Shown piece after piece: positions 13,460 through 21,649 of a DNA stretch of 64,000 nt. The first letter of the stretch is position 1; every line of letters begins with the position of its first letter. The position numbers and the translations under genes are program-made. Below the pieces are notes generated by a model. The model did not search any database and had not been told where the DNA came from. It saw only the letters and a program-made list of their open reading frames with translations. Source of the stretch: a virus; IMG/VR virus record IMGVR_UViG_3300047546_002559, positions 1 to 64,000 of that record, one strand, 5' to 3'.

Positions 13460-13472
13460 GGTGTAGGTATCT
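13460..13472 (+). repeat. Motif A copy next to a TTG start
   Basis: GGTGTAGGTATCT ends one base before the TTG start codon at 13474, the last copy of the motif found in the window. Confidence 0.6.
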
Positions 13473-13473
13473 C

Positions 13474-13923
13474 TTGAGGTCTCAAAAAGTCGACGACATT
13501 AAAAAAGCACTTGAGGAAGCAATTGCTGAGCAGGGCGGCGATAGTGAAACCCTTGAGAAGGTCATGCGGACTCTTGACAGTAAAAAAATACTTCGCTACC
13601 ACAAAGAAGACGAAATAAGTCTTCTGTCTACTGCGGGCAGAGTTCTTGTTGCGCTTATTGAAGACCCCAATATGACGGTACGTGCTATTTCTGTGTATTT
13701 AGACCTAAGCGAAACAATGATTGAGAAAACAGTCAAACAACTCATCAACGCAGGGCTAATTACAAAGACAAAAGTGAATCGACAAAATGTCTATCGATGC
13801 AACGATAAATCAATTCTTTCGCAGCGTGATATACAGAACTTTTTTGCCGCTATCACTCTCTTAAGTAATCCAAATTCCACGGATGAAGTTACGGAAACTG
13901 GTAGTGATACGTCGCCGTTCTAG
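13474..13923 (+). CDS. Winged-helix regulator
   Basis: This 149-residue protein has a helical N-terminus (about 1-45) and a central wHTH (about 50-110: LSTAGRVLVALIEDP, the TVRAISVYLDLSETMIEKTV recognition helix, and a wing NRQNVYRC). It is of the MarR/ArsR-like general shape. It begins at TTG just behind a motif A copy, divergent from the leftward operon, so it may regulate that operon. Confidence 0.65.
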   Translation: MRSQKVDDIKKALEEAIAEQGGDSETLEKVMRTLDSKKILRYHKEDEISLLSTAGRVLVALIEDPNMTVRAISVYLDLSETMIEKTVKQLINAGLITKTKVNRQNVYRCNDKSILSQRDIQNFFAAITLLSNPNSTDEVTETGSDTSPF

Positions 13924-13939
13924 GTAATCTCCTCGGTGC

Positions 13940-14404
13940 ATGGTTTCATCAAGGAGTCTTTCGACAGGTAGACCAGTGTTTCCTTATAGGAGCAAGGGTT
14001 ATTCAATTCTCTACTATGGAGTATCACAAAAAGGGCAATTTACGACTTGGGGTATAAAGAATTGTTTCAAGGGTTTGTTCCCTCATGAGGTGAGGACTTG
14101 GGATTTTGCCCAACATGCCCAAAAGTTAGTTAAGGCAGGGCTCCTAGAGCGGATTGACAAGGATACGTGGGCTGTAACGAATGCTGGCGTTCGCGCAATG
14201 GTGTCAGCAGCTGCATTTCATCGTGAATACAAAATTAGGACCACAAGCATTGCATATATGAATGATGTGAGCCAAAGAATAATGAAAATACATGCAAGCT
14301 CGATGAGCGTTATGGAAAAACTTGACGCAGAGGACGAAATACTGGAAGAAGTCGCAAGAAAGATGGATTCCCGTAAAAAAGTCAAAAAGGGGAAAAAGAA
14401 CTAG
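13940..14404 (+). CDS. Winged-helix-like hypothetical protein
   Basis: The 154-residue protein contains a wHTH-like middle part (TWDFAQHAQKLVKAGLLERI followed by KDTWAVTNAGVRAM) and a very Lys-rich C-terminus (KKVKKGKKN). It follows the previous regulator by 16 bases and probably shares its transcript. Its stop overlaps the convergent gene's stop by 4 bases. Confidence 0.55.
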   Translation: MVSSRSLSTGRPVFPYRSKGYSILYYGVSQKGQFTTWGIKNCFKGLFPHEVRTWDFAQHAQKLVKAGLLERIDKDTWAVTNAGVRAMVSAAAFHREYKIRTTSIAYMNDVSQRIMKIHASSMSVMEKLDAEDEILEEVARKMDSRKKVKKGKKN

Positions 14405-14745
14405 CCCTCTATTGCTTGTGTATTTGCTACGACCCAAGCTCTAAATATTTCATCTGTTAATGGCATGAACCAGACTTGGCACGAATCAAAATTATTGATA
14501 TCGCCAACCAGCGTCCACGATACCTCGAGAAATTCACTCGGTGGGCATATCCCCCCGTTGCATTCCATACCGAAACGGTTCACAAACCATGTCACGGCAC
14601 AATCCCCGGCGATATTCTTGCAGGCGGCGTTTTCTTCGTGAGGACAGATGACTTCGAGGACCTCTAGTTCTCCTTTGTTTATTCGGAGCTGAAGAGTGTG
14701 TCCGTCGTTGTGCCAAACCTGCTCAATTTCCTGGGTTCTCGCCAT
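14401..14745 (-). CDS. Cys-containing hypothetical protein
   Basis: The 114-residue protein has spaced cysteines (ICPHEENAACKN, GDCAVTW, MECNGGICPP) and strand-rich ends. Similar proteins are found in actinophages with no known role. It lies at the end of the leftward lysis/surface operon and converges with the wHTH pair. Confidence 0.55.
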   Translation of the reverse strand: MARTQEIEQVWHNDGHTLQLRINKGELEVLEVICPHEENAACKNIAGDCAVTWFVNRFGMECNGGICPPSEFLEVSWTLVGDINNFDSCQVWFMPLTDEIFRAWVVANTQAIEG

Positions 14746-14825
14746 ATTGAATCGCTTTGGATAAATTTGAAAAAATCACTACGTCCCTTTACAGACGGCA
14801 ATGCCTATCAACAAATTACCACTCA

Positions 14826-15158
14826 TCATTCCACTGGGGCAGAAGTATTTTTGCTAGCTCGAATTTTTTTTGCAGCAGCCTCTTCGTTGTTCGCCATTTC
14901 CTCGTCGCTTACAGCGGCGCCCTTTTTGTCAAATCTTGAGAATACTGCATTTATCTCTTTTGCGGTTAGTTTTCCGTCATCAAGGAACGCTCTTGACAAT
15001 CCTTCAACAACAGTTGCTACTCCGGCGATACCAGCCATGAATACAGATTTCCACACTGGAACTCCAGCAATTGTTCCGGCGCCGATGACGCCTAAACCAG
15101 AGGCTGCAAAAGTGGCAACAATCCTCATGAGTATGTTGGCAATAAGCTCACGCTTCAT
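14826..15158 (-). CDS. Small membrane protein, holin candidate
   Basis: The 110-residue protein has a Gly/Ala-rich hydrophobic region (about 8-52, two segments with a Val-Pro turn), then a charged helix and Ala/Lys-rich tail. The size, topology and neighbourhood of the endolysin fit a holin. Its start overlaps the end of the LPXTG gene. Confidence 0.5.
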   Translation of the reverse strand: MKRELIANILMRIVATFAASGLGVIGAGTIAGVPVWKSVFMAGIAGVATVVEGLSRAFLDDGKLTAKEINAVFSRFDKKGAAVSDEEMANNEEAAAKKIRASKNTSAPVE

Positions 15159-16617
15159 TTTTTCTCCTTGATATCGCGATGATTAAAAGACCAACGGTGA
15201 ATAGGCCAATGGCAAGTGCATAGACGGACAGAGCATTGGTTCCAGTCTTAGGGAGGTGACCGTGTGAGTGTGAACTATGGTCATGGACGGTTGTTGGTAC
15301 TATTGGTTGTTGTGTAGTAGTTGTTTCTGGGGGTATAAATGTTGTGGGAGGTAGTGAAGTTTGAGGTATCACTACTACTTGTGTTGTACTCGGTATTTGC
15401 ACTTGCGTTGTGGTTGACGCGATAGTTGTACTCGTAGGAATTGTCGTAGTGGTGCTGGTTGTAGTACTGCTTGTAGTTGTAGTAGGAGCGGCAGTTGTAG
15501 TAGTTGGCGGGTTCCATGAAACAGTTGCAGAAACAGTCTTTGATACTCCACTAACTACAGCCGTAGCCGTATAGGTGGCAGAACCAATAGAGTTGGTGCG
15601 AACAGTAATTGTTGCTATACCGCTTGCATTTGTTGTAGCAGTGAACGTCTGCCCTGCATCTGGGCCGGCGCTAACTGTCACTGTTACAGAAACACCAGAT
15701 TGTGGGACTCCTGCGATTGTTTGGGCAGTGGCAGTAATTGTCAAATCTTCTCCAGCATTCGGAGACTCTGGGCTGATTGACAGGGTAAATGAGCTTGGAA
15801 GGCTTACGCTTCCACCACCAATCGAAACAGCCTTACGTGTACTAGTTGGGCTTGGATATGGATAGTCAACTAGTGTTTTTAGAGTTCCAACATTGCCAGT
15901 AAAGTATCCATGCCAACACGCTGCAACTATTGTATTGCTCAATCCAAAGTCGGCGATGCCATCTGCGGTAGCTTCTGGTCCACCATTGCATCCTCCACTA
16001 TTAAAAACTGCTGAAGGAAGAAGTGCAGTTAGCCAGCCGTATGCATTATTGCTAGCAAATAATCCGCCACCAGAGTTAACGAAGTCTGCAATTTTTTCGG
16101 CATTTGCAGTAAATTTTGTATTTATTGCTCCAGACCTACTCCAGTCATCTGGAATCCATAGCATTCGTGGTGGTGTTGAGGTAATTCCAGTTGAGAAGAA
16201 CGCATCGAGCTCTGAGGATGTTGTTATAAACTCAACAGTTGGTTGTGTTGTAAATCTAGTTAGGAACTTGGAGCTAAGCTGAGTAGTCCATGAGCCGCCA
16301 CATCCACCAGCGGAAGTCATACTAGAAACTCCAAGAATTGCTATTTTCCCGGTGTTTGATGGCATTGTCGACTGGTCGTATACGCTTTTAACAACCTTCG
16401 CTATGTATTGGTCCGTATTCTCCCCATACGCGGCATGGCACACTGGGTCCATACCGTCGAGGACTATGGGGCCGCCTCCGGTTATTGCGCTTGCCTGGGA
16501 CCCAAATATTAGTCCATCATCGTTCTTGTCAACGCTAACTGCAAAAGGAAGAACGGCTGCTGATATTAGACAAACAGCTCCAATAAATTTACTAAATCGT
16601 GTCCCCACGTTTTGCAC
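15148..16617 (-). CDS. Secreted cell-wall-anchored protein with LPXTG signal
   Basis: This 489-residue protein starts at GTG behind AAGGAGAGAGG. It has an N-terminal signal peptide (residues about 1-30), an alpha/beta domain (about 60-260) resembling class I glutamine-amidotransferase-like folds, a bacterial Ig-like (Big_1-type) domain (about 275-370), a Thr/Pro-rich stalk (about 372-440), a His cluster (HDHSSHSHGH), then LPKTG (455-459), a hydrophobic segment and a basic tail. That is a complete sortase signal, so the protein should be attached to the host wall. Phage-encoded LPXTG proteins are rare. Its role may be in receptor masking, adhesion or superinfection exclusion. Confidence 0.85.
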   Translation of the reverse strand: MQNVGTRFSKFIGAVCLISAAVLPFAVSVDKNDDGLIFGSQASAITGGGPIVLDGMDPVCHAAYGENTDQYIAKVVKSVYDQSTMPSNTGKIAILGVSSMTSAGGCGGSWTTQLSSKFLTRFTTQPTVEFITTSSELDAFFSTGITSTPPRMLWIPDDWSRSGAINTKFTANAEKIADFVNSGGGLFASNNAYGWLTALLPSAVFNSGGCNGGPEATADGIADFGLSNTIVAACWHGYFTGNVGTLKTLVDYPYPSPTSTRKAVSIGGGSVSLPSSFTLSISPESPNAGEDLTITATAQTIAGVPQSGVSVTVTVSAGPDAGQTFTATTNASGIATITVRTNSIGSATYTATAVVSGVSKTVSATVSWNPPTTTTAAPTTTTSSTTTSTTTTIPTSTTIASTTTQVQIPSTTQVVVIPQTSLPPTTFIPPETTTTQQPIVPTTVHDHSSHSHGHLPKTGTNALSVYALAIGLFTVGLLIIAISRRKNEA

Positions 16618-16649
16618 ACCTCTCTCCTTGTGTGACTAATTGTTTTAAA

Positions 16650-16859
16650 CTACGAAGTTGATGCGCACCTTGCTGAGCAGTAATAGTTATCGTTTTTTAC
16701 TCTCACCATTCCGCGGACGGTGAGTTTGCCGCACTTAGCGCAAGAACATGATGCATTCTTTGACCCTATGTACATAAGGAGTGTTCCATATACCGCTGGG
16801 TCCTGAACAGGCTGTTTTGACTGCCCAGCTATCGGTTTTGCTGGTTTCTTGCCGGCCAT
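16650..16859 (-). CDS. Small zinc-ribbon protein
   Basis: The 69-residue protein ends in a CSCAKC...YYCSARC arrangement, a zinc ribbon of the treble-clef type. The N-terminus is Lys/Pro-rich. The start overlaps the preceding gene's stop. The function is unknown; a nucleic-acid or nuclease partner role is typical for such domains. Confidence 0.6.
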   Translation of the reverse strand: MAGKKPAKPIAGQSKQPVQDPAVYGTLLMYIGSKNASCSCAKCGKLTVRGMVRVKNDNYYCSARCASTS

Positions 16860-17107
16860 TAGACCTCACCCTTTGCGTGGTCGCGAATATGCTCATCAAC
16901 CTTTTTCTCTGTGCGCTCTACGCCCTTTTCGACGCGGTCAATTGAAATACCCAAGCTTTTACCTAGATTTTCAATCTTGTCAACGACAAAGTTATGGTCT
17001 GCTTTGTTTTCTTCCCAGCGTCGCACGTCTGTGCGTCGACCCTTTTCTATAAGTGCAACAGATACGGCACTAATTAGGCCGATTACAGCAATGAGTAGTC
17101 CTTCCAC
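16859..17107 (-). CDS. Membrane-anchored coiled-coil protein, holin candidate
   Basis: The 82-residue protein has one N-terminal membrane segment (MEGLLIAVIGLISAVSVAL) then a long charged amphipathic helix (about 25-75). This resembles the second small lysis proteins and DUF2746-like proteins of actinophages. It lies directly beside the endolysin gene. Confidence 0.5.
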   Translation of the reverse strand: MEGLLIAVIGLISAVSVALIEKGRRTDVRRWEENKADHNFVVDKIENLGKSLGISIDRVEKGVERTEKKVDEHIRDHAKGEV

Positions 17108-17122
17108 GGATATCTAGATGCC

Positions 17123-17716
17123 TCAGCCTTGTGCTTCTTTTGCTGCTTGACGTGCTTCATAGCGAGCCTTTACATCAGCCGGCGTTGCATCTCCGCAAAC
17201 ATACTGCCAGTGCCATGCTTCAAATTCTGGTGACTTTGGGTCATCTCCCTGTAGGTAAAAGCCGTACTTTGGAGCGTTTTCACACATCCAATCAAGGCAC
17301 TTGCCGCCCATTGAGGTCAATTTGCCGTTTACTTCATAACCAAGGTCGATAGCTAATCCAAATCCATGGTTTGACTTACCAGGCGATGAACTCGGCGCCT
17401 TCCCGGGCTTGAGAAACCACTTCTTGCCTTCGTAGTCGCGAGTAACTTGTGGCTTGCGACCTTCATCCTTGGTGCTGTAGCGGTCTTTGAACATCGCCAG
17501 CTGGTCCTCGAATGGTCGGAAATCTCCAACATTTTTGAGGACAAATCCTGCTTTTTCTGCGTCCACATACATTTGATTAAATGCAATAGCGGCCCATGTC
17601 CACATCCGGCCGCCTGTTTTCACTTTCTTTAGCATCGCGTCGGTTAACTTCCCGTTACCGACAGCTTCGCACTCCTTAGGAAGGACGAGTTTTTTGTAAG
17701 GGTATTTTGAGGGCAT
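17123..17716 (-). CDS. Endolysin, M15-type peptidase (D,D/L,D-carboxypeptidase fold)
   Basis: The 197-residue protein carries the LAS/M15 zinc motifs: SNHGFGLAIDLG (H117, D124) and EAWHWQY (E166, H169). These coordinate zinc and hold the catalytic base, so the enzyme cuts peptide bonds in peptidoglycan. It has no signal peptide, so it would need the holin to reach the wall. The start at 17716 is set by GGAAGGAAG upstream; the alternative at 17740 lacks it. It has no separate wall-binding domain. Confidence 0.88.
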   Translation of the reverse strand: MPSKYPYKKLVLPKECEAVGNGKLTDAMLKKVKTGGRMWTWAAIAFNQMYVDAEKAGFVLKNVGDFRPFEDQLAMFKDRYSTKDEGRKPQVTRDYEGKKWFLKPGKAPSSSPGKSNHGFGLAIDLGYEVNGKLTSMGGKCLDWMCENAPKYGFYLQGDDPKSPEFEAWHWQYVCGDATPADVKARYEARQAAKEAQG

Positions 17717-17811
17717 TTTTCTTCCTTCCGAAAGACGCAAATGATGCTTGTTTCATCAATTGTACCCTAAAAAATAATGCTAAAAATAAATGCCTAAATA
17801 AAAATGTGGCT

Positions 17812-20220
17812 CTATTCTGGCTCTCGCATATGTAAGTACATTGCTGAAATAAATGCGAGAATAGATGACACAAGGGCAATTTTTTGTATTGTTCCGGAAA
17901 GAGTGAAGTACACAACTACAGAACCAGCAATTGTGAATCCGAGATTCAATACACCAAACCAAAATTTCTTGATGAATGCTTTCAAGCTGAACACTCTCTC
18001 CCCGTTAATAGTTGTATAGATACTTAAAGCAGCAACCCAGTCGACGCCATCCCCGGCTATCTCCCCGGCCATTTCCTGCTCTTCGTCTTCTTCATTCTTT
18101 TTGCCAGAACCATCACCAGATGGGCTTCCGCCACCGGTTCCGCCTCCGGAGCCACCGCTTCCACCTCCGGGACCAGGCATTCCGCCAGAAAGAGCCGTTG
18201 CAGCCGCAGTTGCTGTTATCAAGTTTACCGCAACTATTGTTCGTCTCTGTCCAACATCAATCGTCTGACCAACCATCTTGTATGTGTCAAAATTTCCACC
18301 AAATAGGTCGACAGTGTCCTCAAATGTTTCACGCACTTCCGCTGGCGCGTCTTGAACTGCATCAATAATTTTCAGTGCTTGTTCTTCTGTAAGAGAAGAT
18401 TCGTCAATTGCGGCGAAAATTTCCTCAGCTTGTTCTGCCGTGACAGATTCAAGAACTTCTGGCGATGCAGCAAGTTCCGTAGCCAGTTCACTGTCCAGCG
18501 AGTCTGATTCTAGGAGCTTATCAACTGCTTCTACAATTTGTTCACCGGTAGCTTCCCCGCTGGTTAGAACGTCGACTATAGCTGCAGCTTCCTGTGGTGA
18601 TATATCGCCAGACAGTGCTTCATCCAGATTTTCGGCACTTACGTCTTGAACATCTGGCGCTAGCGCGGCTGGGACTTCCTCAGTGACAGGTGGCGCATCT
18701 GTTGTTGAATTATCGGTATTGTCATTATTAGTAGAATTATTATATGAATCTTCTTCTAATTTCTCTGGTTGTGTTGTGCCTGTTGGGACTTGTGGTATTT
18801 GTTCCTCTTCTGGTTGTGCTGAAGGCGGTATGTCAGTTTGAGGCGTTTCCGATTCCGGAGGAAGAGTGGGAGTTTGACTGGTAGGACTCTCCGTAGTTTG
18901 GGGAGTTGTAGTGGTTGTCGTTTCAACGGCAGCAACTATCGTAGTTGTGGTACTGGTTGTAGTAGTACTGGTGGTTGTCGTCGTTGGTAAAGCTATTAAT
19001 TCTACGTCAAAGCCACACCAGCCAAATAGCCAGTCTGAAGTTGTAATACCGTTTGCAGTGCTCCCCGGATAAGACTGATAGTAGGCAACATTTGTTGGTA
19101 TAAGTGTTACCGTTTCACCAACAGCGGCAAGCCCAGAGTGCACCGCAACAACGCCAAAATCTGAATCGTCAGTGTACGGCCCAGAGCCCCATGCTGAACC
19201 ATTTGTTTTACCTGTTGTAGTTATGTTTTCGTATGGCCCGCATGATGGAGGCAAAGTTGTAGTAGTTGTAGTAGTTGTAGTAGTCGTGGTAGTAGTTGTA
19301 TTTGGTGTTCCGCCTGTATATTTGAGAACAACATATAAGCGCTTGTATGTCCCTCCACATGGGTCGCCGAATATCCCATTGCTAGCGCCTATTGAGGCAT
19401 TTGATTTTCCAACCAATTCTTTAGATACCCTAAGTATTGAATTTGTAGCGTGGCAAGAACCTTGTAGGTATTGACCATTTGTTCCATTTGGTGTTCCATA
19501 GCTAGCGAATACAACCTGCGAAAAAACACCCCCACCCGGTGCGGATATTGATAAATTCCATCCCTCATTTGCCGTGGCCCACACCATATTTTCAGATAGC
19601 GAATATGACGAGTTATTTGTTTTTGTTTCTATTGTGGAGCATGGTTTATCGCCCTGTGTTGCGTGACATGCTTGCCACCCAATAGAGGAAGACCAGTTTT
19701 CTATCCCCCTATAAAACTCTGCATTCTGGAGGAGTTCTGTACCGTCTACCTTTAGAGACGCCGATTCGATGGATGGTCCATAGTTGCCAGCCCAAAACTC
19801 GCCGTCATCTCCACCTATTGATATTCGTGCTGTTGTTACTTCGTTCCAGCCATCGCCGACAGATACCGCATCAATACTTATAGAAAAATCAGAATAACCA
19901 CCAGACGACAATGAAAGCCATCCAGTGTTATGCGAGTAAATCCCACCGCCACCAGGTCCGTATAGGTCTATTCCTACGAAAACCCTGTCTGTGCCATATC
20001 CAAATTCTGCAGCCCTGGCTTTTGCTGTAATTGTGCTCTTACCAGAGAGGTCAACATTTACTTCTTGATATACAACAGTCTCATTGTATGAAAAAATGAC
20101 ACCGTCACCTTGTTCGTCATTAACGGCTTTAGCTGAAGTTGGGAAGCAAACAGCAACCAGCGCAATTGCCACAGGAAGCCATATAAGTAAACGAAACGCA
20201 CTTATTGAACGTCTTGCCAT
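17812..20220 (-). CDS. Large secreted protein with SUEL lectin and LCCL domains
   Basis: This 802-residue protein starts with ATG (20220) behind GGAGG. It has a signal peptide (about 1-33), a strand-rich domain, then a SUEL/galactose-lectin domain (about 217-302, with FASYGTP and the FGDPCGGTYKRLYVVLKY end). A poly-Thr linker (about 309-323) and an LCCL-like domain (about 328-410, YTDDSDFGVVAVHSG) follow. Next come another Thr-rich stalk, a long acidic helical repeat region, Gly-rich segments and two C-terminal membrane helices. The architecture suggests an envelope-anchored carbohydrate-binding protein made in the infected cell. The microsatellite-like GTA/GTT tract at about 19260-19300 encodes poly-Thr. 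Confidence 0.8.
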   Translation of the reverse strand: MARRSISAFRLLIWLPVAIALVAVCFPTSAKAVNDEQGDGVIFSYNETVVYQEVNVDLSGKSTITAKARAAEFGYGTDRVFVGIDLYGPGGGGIYSHNTGWLSLSSGGYSDFSISIDAVSVGDGWNEVTTARISIGGDDGEFWAGNYGPSIESASLKVDGTELLQNAEFYRGIENWSSSIGWQACHATQGDKPCSTIETKTNNSSYSLSENMVWATANEGWNLSISAPGGGVFSQVVFASYGTPNGTNGQYLQGSCHATNSILRVSKELVGKSNASIGASNGIFGDPCGGTYKRLYVVLKYTGGTPNTTTTTTTTTTTTTTTLPPSCGPYENITTTGKTNGSAWGSGPYTDDSDFGVVAVHSGLAAVGETVTLIPTNVAYYQSYPGSTANGITTSDWLFGWCGFDVELIALPTTTTTSTTTTSTTTTIVAAVETTTTTTPQTTESPTSQTPTLPPESETPQTDIPPSAQPEEEQIPQVPTGTTQPEKLEEDSYNNSTNNDNTDNSTTDAPPVTEEVPAALAPDVQDVSAENLDEALSGDISPQEAAAIVDVLTSGEATGEQIVEAVDKLLESDSLDSELATELAASPEVLESVTAEQAEEIFAAIDESSLTEEQALKIIDAVQDAPAEVRETFEDTVDLFGGNFDTYKMVGQTIDVGQRRTIVAVNLITATAAATALSGGMPGPGGGSGGSGGGTGGGSPSGDGSGKKNEEDEEQEMAGEIAGDGVDWVAALSIYTTINGERVFSLKAFIKKFWFGVLNLGFTIAGSVVVYFTLSGTIQKIALVSSILAFISAMYLHMREPE

Positions 20221-20258
20221 CAATCCTCCGATACACCCGGAGTAATTTTACAGCAAGA

Positions 20259-20837
20259 TTATTTATTGTTTATACACGTAACGGCAAAGTGCCAGTGCCA
20301 GTGGCCAACGACCGGCCATGTAATTTCGCCATCTTTCCATGTTTTACCTAGGGGATTCTTTGGTATTACGTCAAAAACGTCTGTGATATCAGAAAAACCA
20401 GCAGAATCTAAAAGGCTTACAACTCTTTCATGATGACAATTCCAGTGGTGGTGTGCACCATCCCACCATTCGAGACCAGAAACTCCCTGGTTTTCAATAT
20501 CTAAATGCTCGAGCACCGACATAACCATTTCCCATGGCTCATGTCCGGCTGCCCACCTCTTAATCGTCTTGAATACGTCCGGGCCGCAGATTAAAAATTT
20601 TGCATCTGGCTTTGCAATGCGCTTCATGTCGTGAAGGAACTCCGGAACCTGCTTCCACGGAATATGTTCAAGTACATGCCCAAGAAAGACAGCGTCGAAA
20701 AAGTTATCGTCAAACGGGTAAGGTTTCCCGGGTTCAACCCGAACATCGGGCCTGGTGTCGTCTGTTTCCCAGGTATCGGTGTTTATCCAGCCTTTTGCGT
20801 AATGGGTGCCGCATCCGGCGTTTAGATAATTGCTCAT
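20259..20837 (-). CDS. SAM-dependent methyltransferase (type 11)
   Basis: This 192-residue class I methyltransferase has LNAGCGTHY (motif I, GxGxG-like), an acidic motif II, and FDAVFLGHVLEHI (the DxxxxxHVLEH signature of type 11). It is the last gene of an operon with a PhyH oxygenase and a glycosyltransferase, so the likely substrate is a sugar on a glycan or glycoprotein. It overlaps the PhyH gene by 4 bases. Confidence 0.85.
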   Translation of the reverse strand: MSNYLNAGCGTHYAKGWINTDTWETDDTRPDVRVEPGKPYPFDDNFFDAVFLGHVLEHIPWKQVPEFLHDMKRIAKPDAKFLICGPDVFKTIKRWAAGHEPWEMVMSVLEHLDIENQGVSGLEWWDGAHHHWNCHHERVVSLLDSAGFSDITDVFDVIPKNPLGKTWKDGEITWPVVGHWHWHFAVTCINNK

Positions 20838-21649
20838 ACGTTATTTCCGCCATCTATTGGGAAATACCATCCATCATTATGCTGTAGCGCTTTAGGCATG
20901 TCTTGGCGATGGTTAATGCCAGAATAATGCGCAATAAGAGACTTGCGCGGAATGGTGAAGTTATTTGGCTTAGCGCCTCGATGTAGTAGCCGACCGTGCC
21001 AAAAAAGGACGTCCCCTCTTTCTGGGAGATATGTAAGAACTTCCGCGTTTCGTCTTTCTATTTCATGTTCAAAAATCGGAGTAAGAACATCCTCACTAAA
21101 ACGCGGCCACCTATAGTCTCTTTGGTCTTCTGGTAGGGCTTTTAATATTTTTTCCTGAGTTACGGTTGGCCATCTGTGGGAACCGGGTATTAGCTGAAAA
21201 GGCCCAGAGTCTGGATGGATTGTCTCAAGTGCAATCCAAATTGCAGCATAATAATCTCCAACATGTGGAGGGTTTAAATATGTGTCTTGGTGCCAGTTTC
21301 GTGTTGTCGTTACCCATCCAGTCAAGTTCAGATGAGTTGCTGCAGGTTCCCCGAGTAGTTCCTCTAAAGTTTCTGCAACACCCTTATAAGTCAGGATATT
21401 CATTACTTCTGGGTGCCTTCTGTACGGGGTACAGTCGGGCCACCCGCCAGGTCTTGTCATGCTGAACTTTCCGTCAACGTATTCGGCATTGTTTTCAATC
21501 CAACAAGCCTCATAGTCCTGCATAAGGCTCTCGGGTATTAAGTTCTTTTTTATAACGAAACCATCATCATTCCAGTCTGAAGGTCCAGGTTCTGGGGCTG
21601 GAATTGTTAATTCCGCATACTGTCTTTCGAGTTCTTCTGCCGATTTCAT
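20834..21649 (-). CDS. PhyH-family Fe(II)/2OG dioxygenase
   Basis: The 271-residue protein has the PhyH metal triad: NWHQDTY (H120, D122) and the distal LLHRGAK (H223), with R235 in the expected 2-oxoglutarate-binding position. The fold pattern DSGPFQLIPGSHRW is typical. It is in an operon with a glycosyltransferase and a methyltransferase (overlaps of 4 bases each), so it may hydroxylate or oxidise a sugar or lipid intermediate. Confidence 0.88.
   Translation of the reverse strand: MKSAEELERQYAELTIPAPEPGPSDWNDDGFVIKKNLIPESLMQDYEACWIENNAEYVDGKFSMTRPGGWPDCTPYRRHPEVMNILTYKGVAETLEELLGEPAATHLNLTGWVTTTRNWHQDTYLNPPHVGDYYAAIWIALETIHPDSGPFQLIPGSHRWPTVTQEKILKALPEDQRDYRWPRFSEDVLTPIFEHEIERRNAEVLTYLPERGDVLFWHGRLLHRGAKPNNFTIPRKSLIAHYSGINHRQDMPKALQHNDGWYFPIDGGNNV

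Noticed and set aside
17230-17262. GTAGGTAAA inside the endolysin gene as another motif A copy
   Set aside because: It is short, lies in coding sequence far from the cluster and lacks the left half of the motif; chance match.
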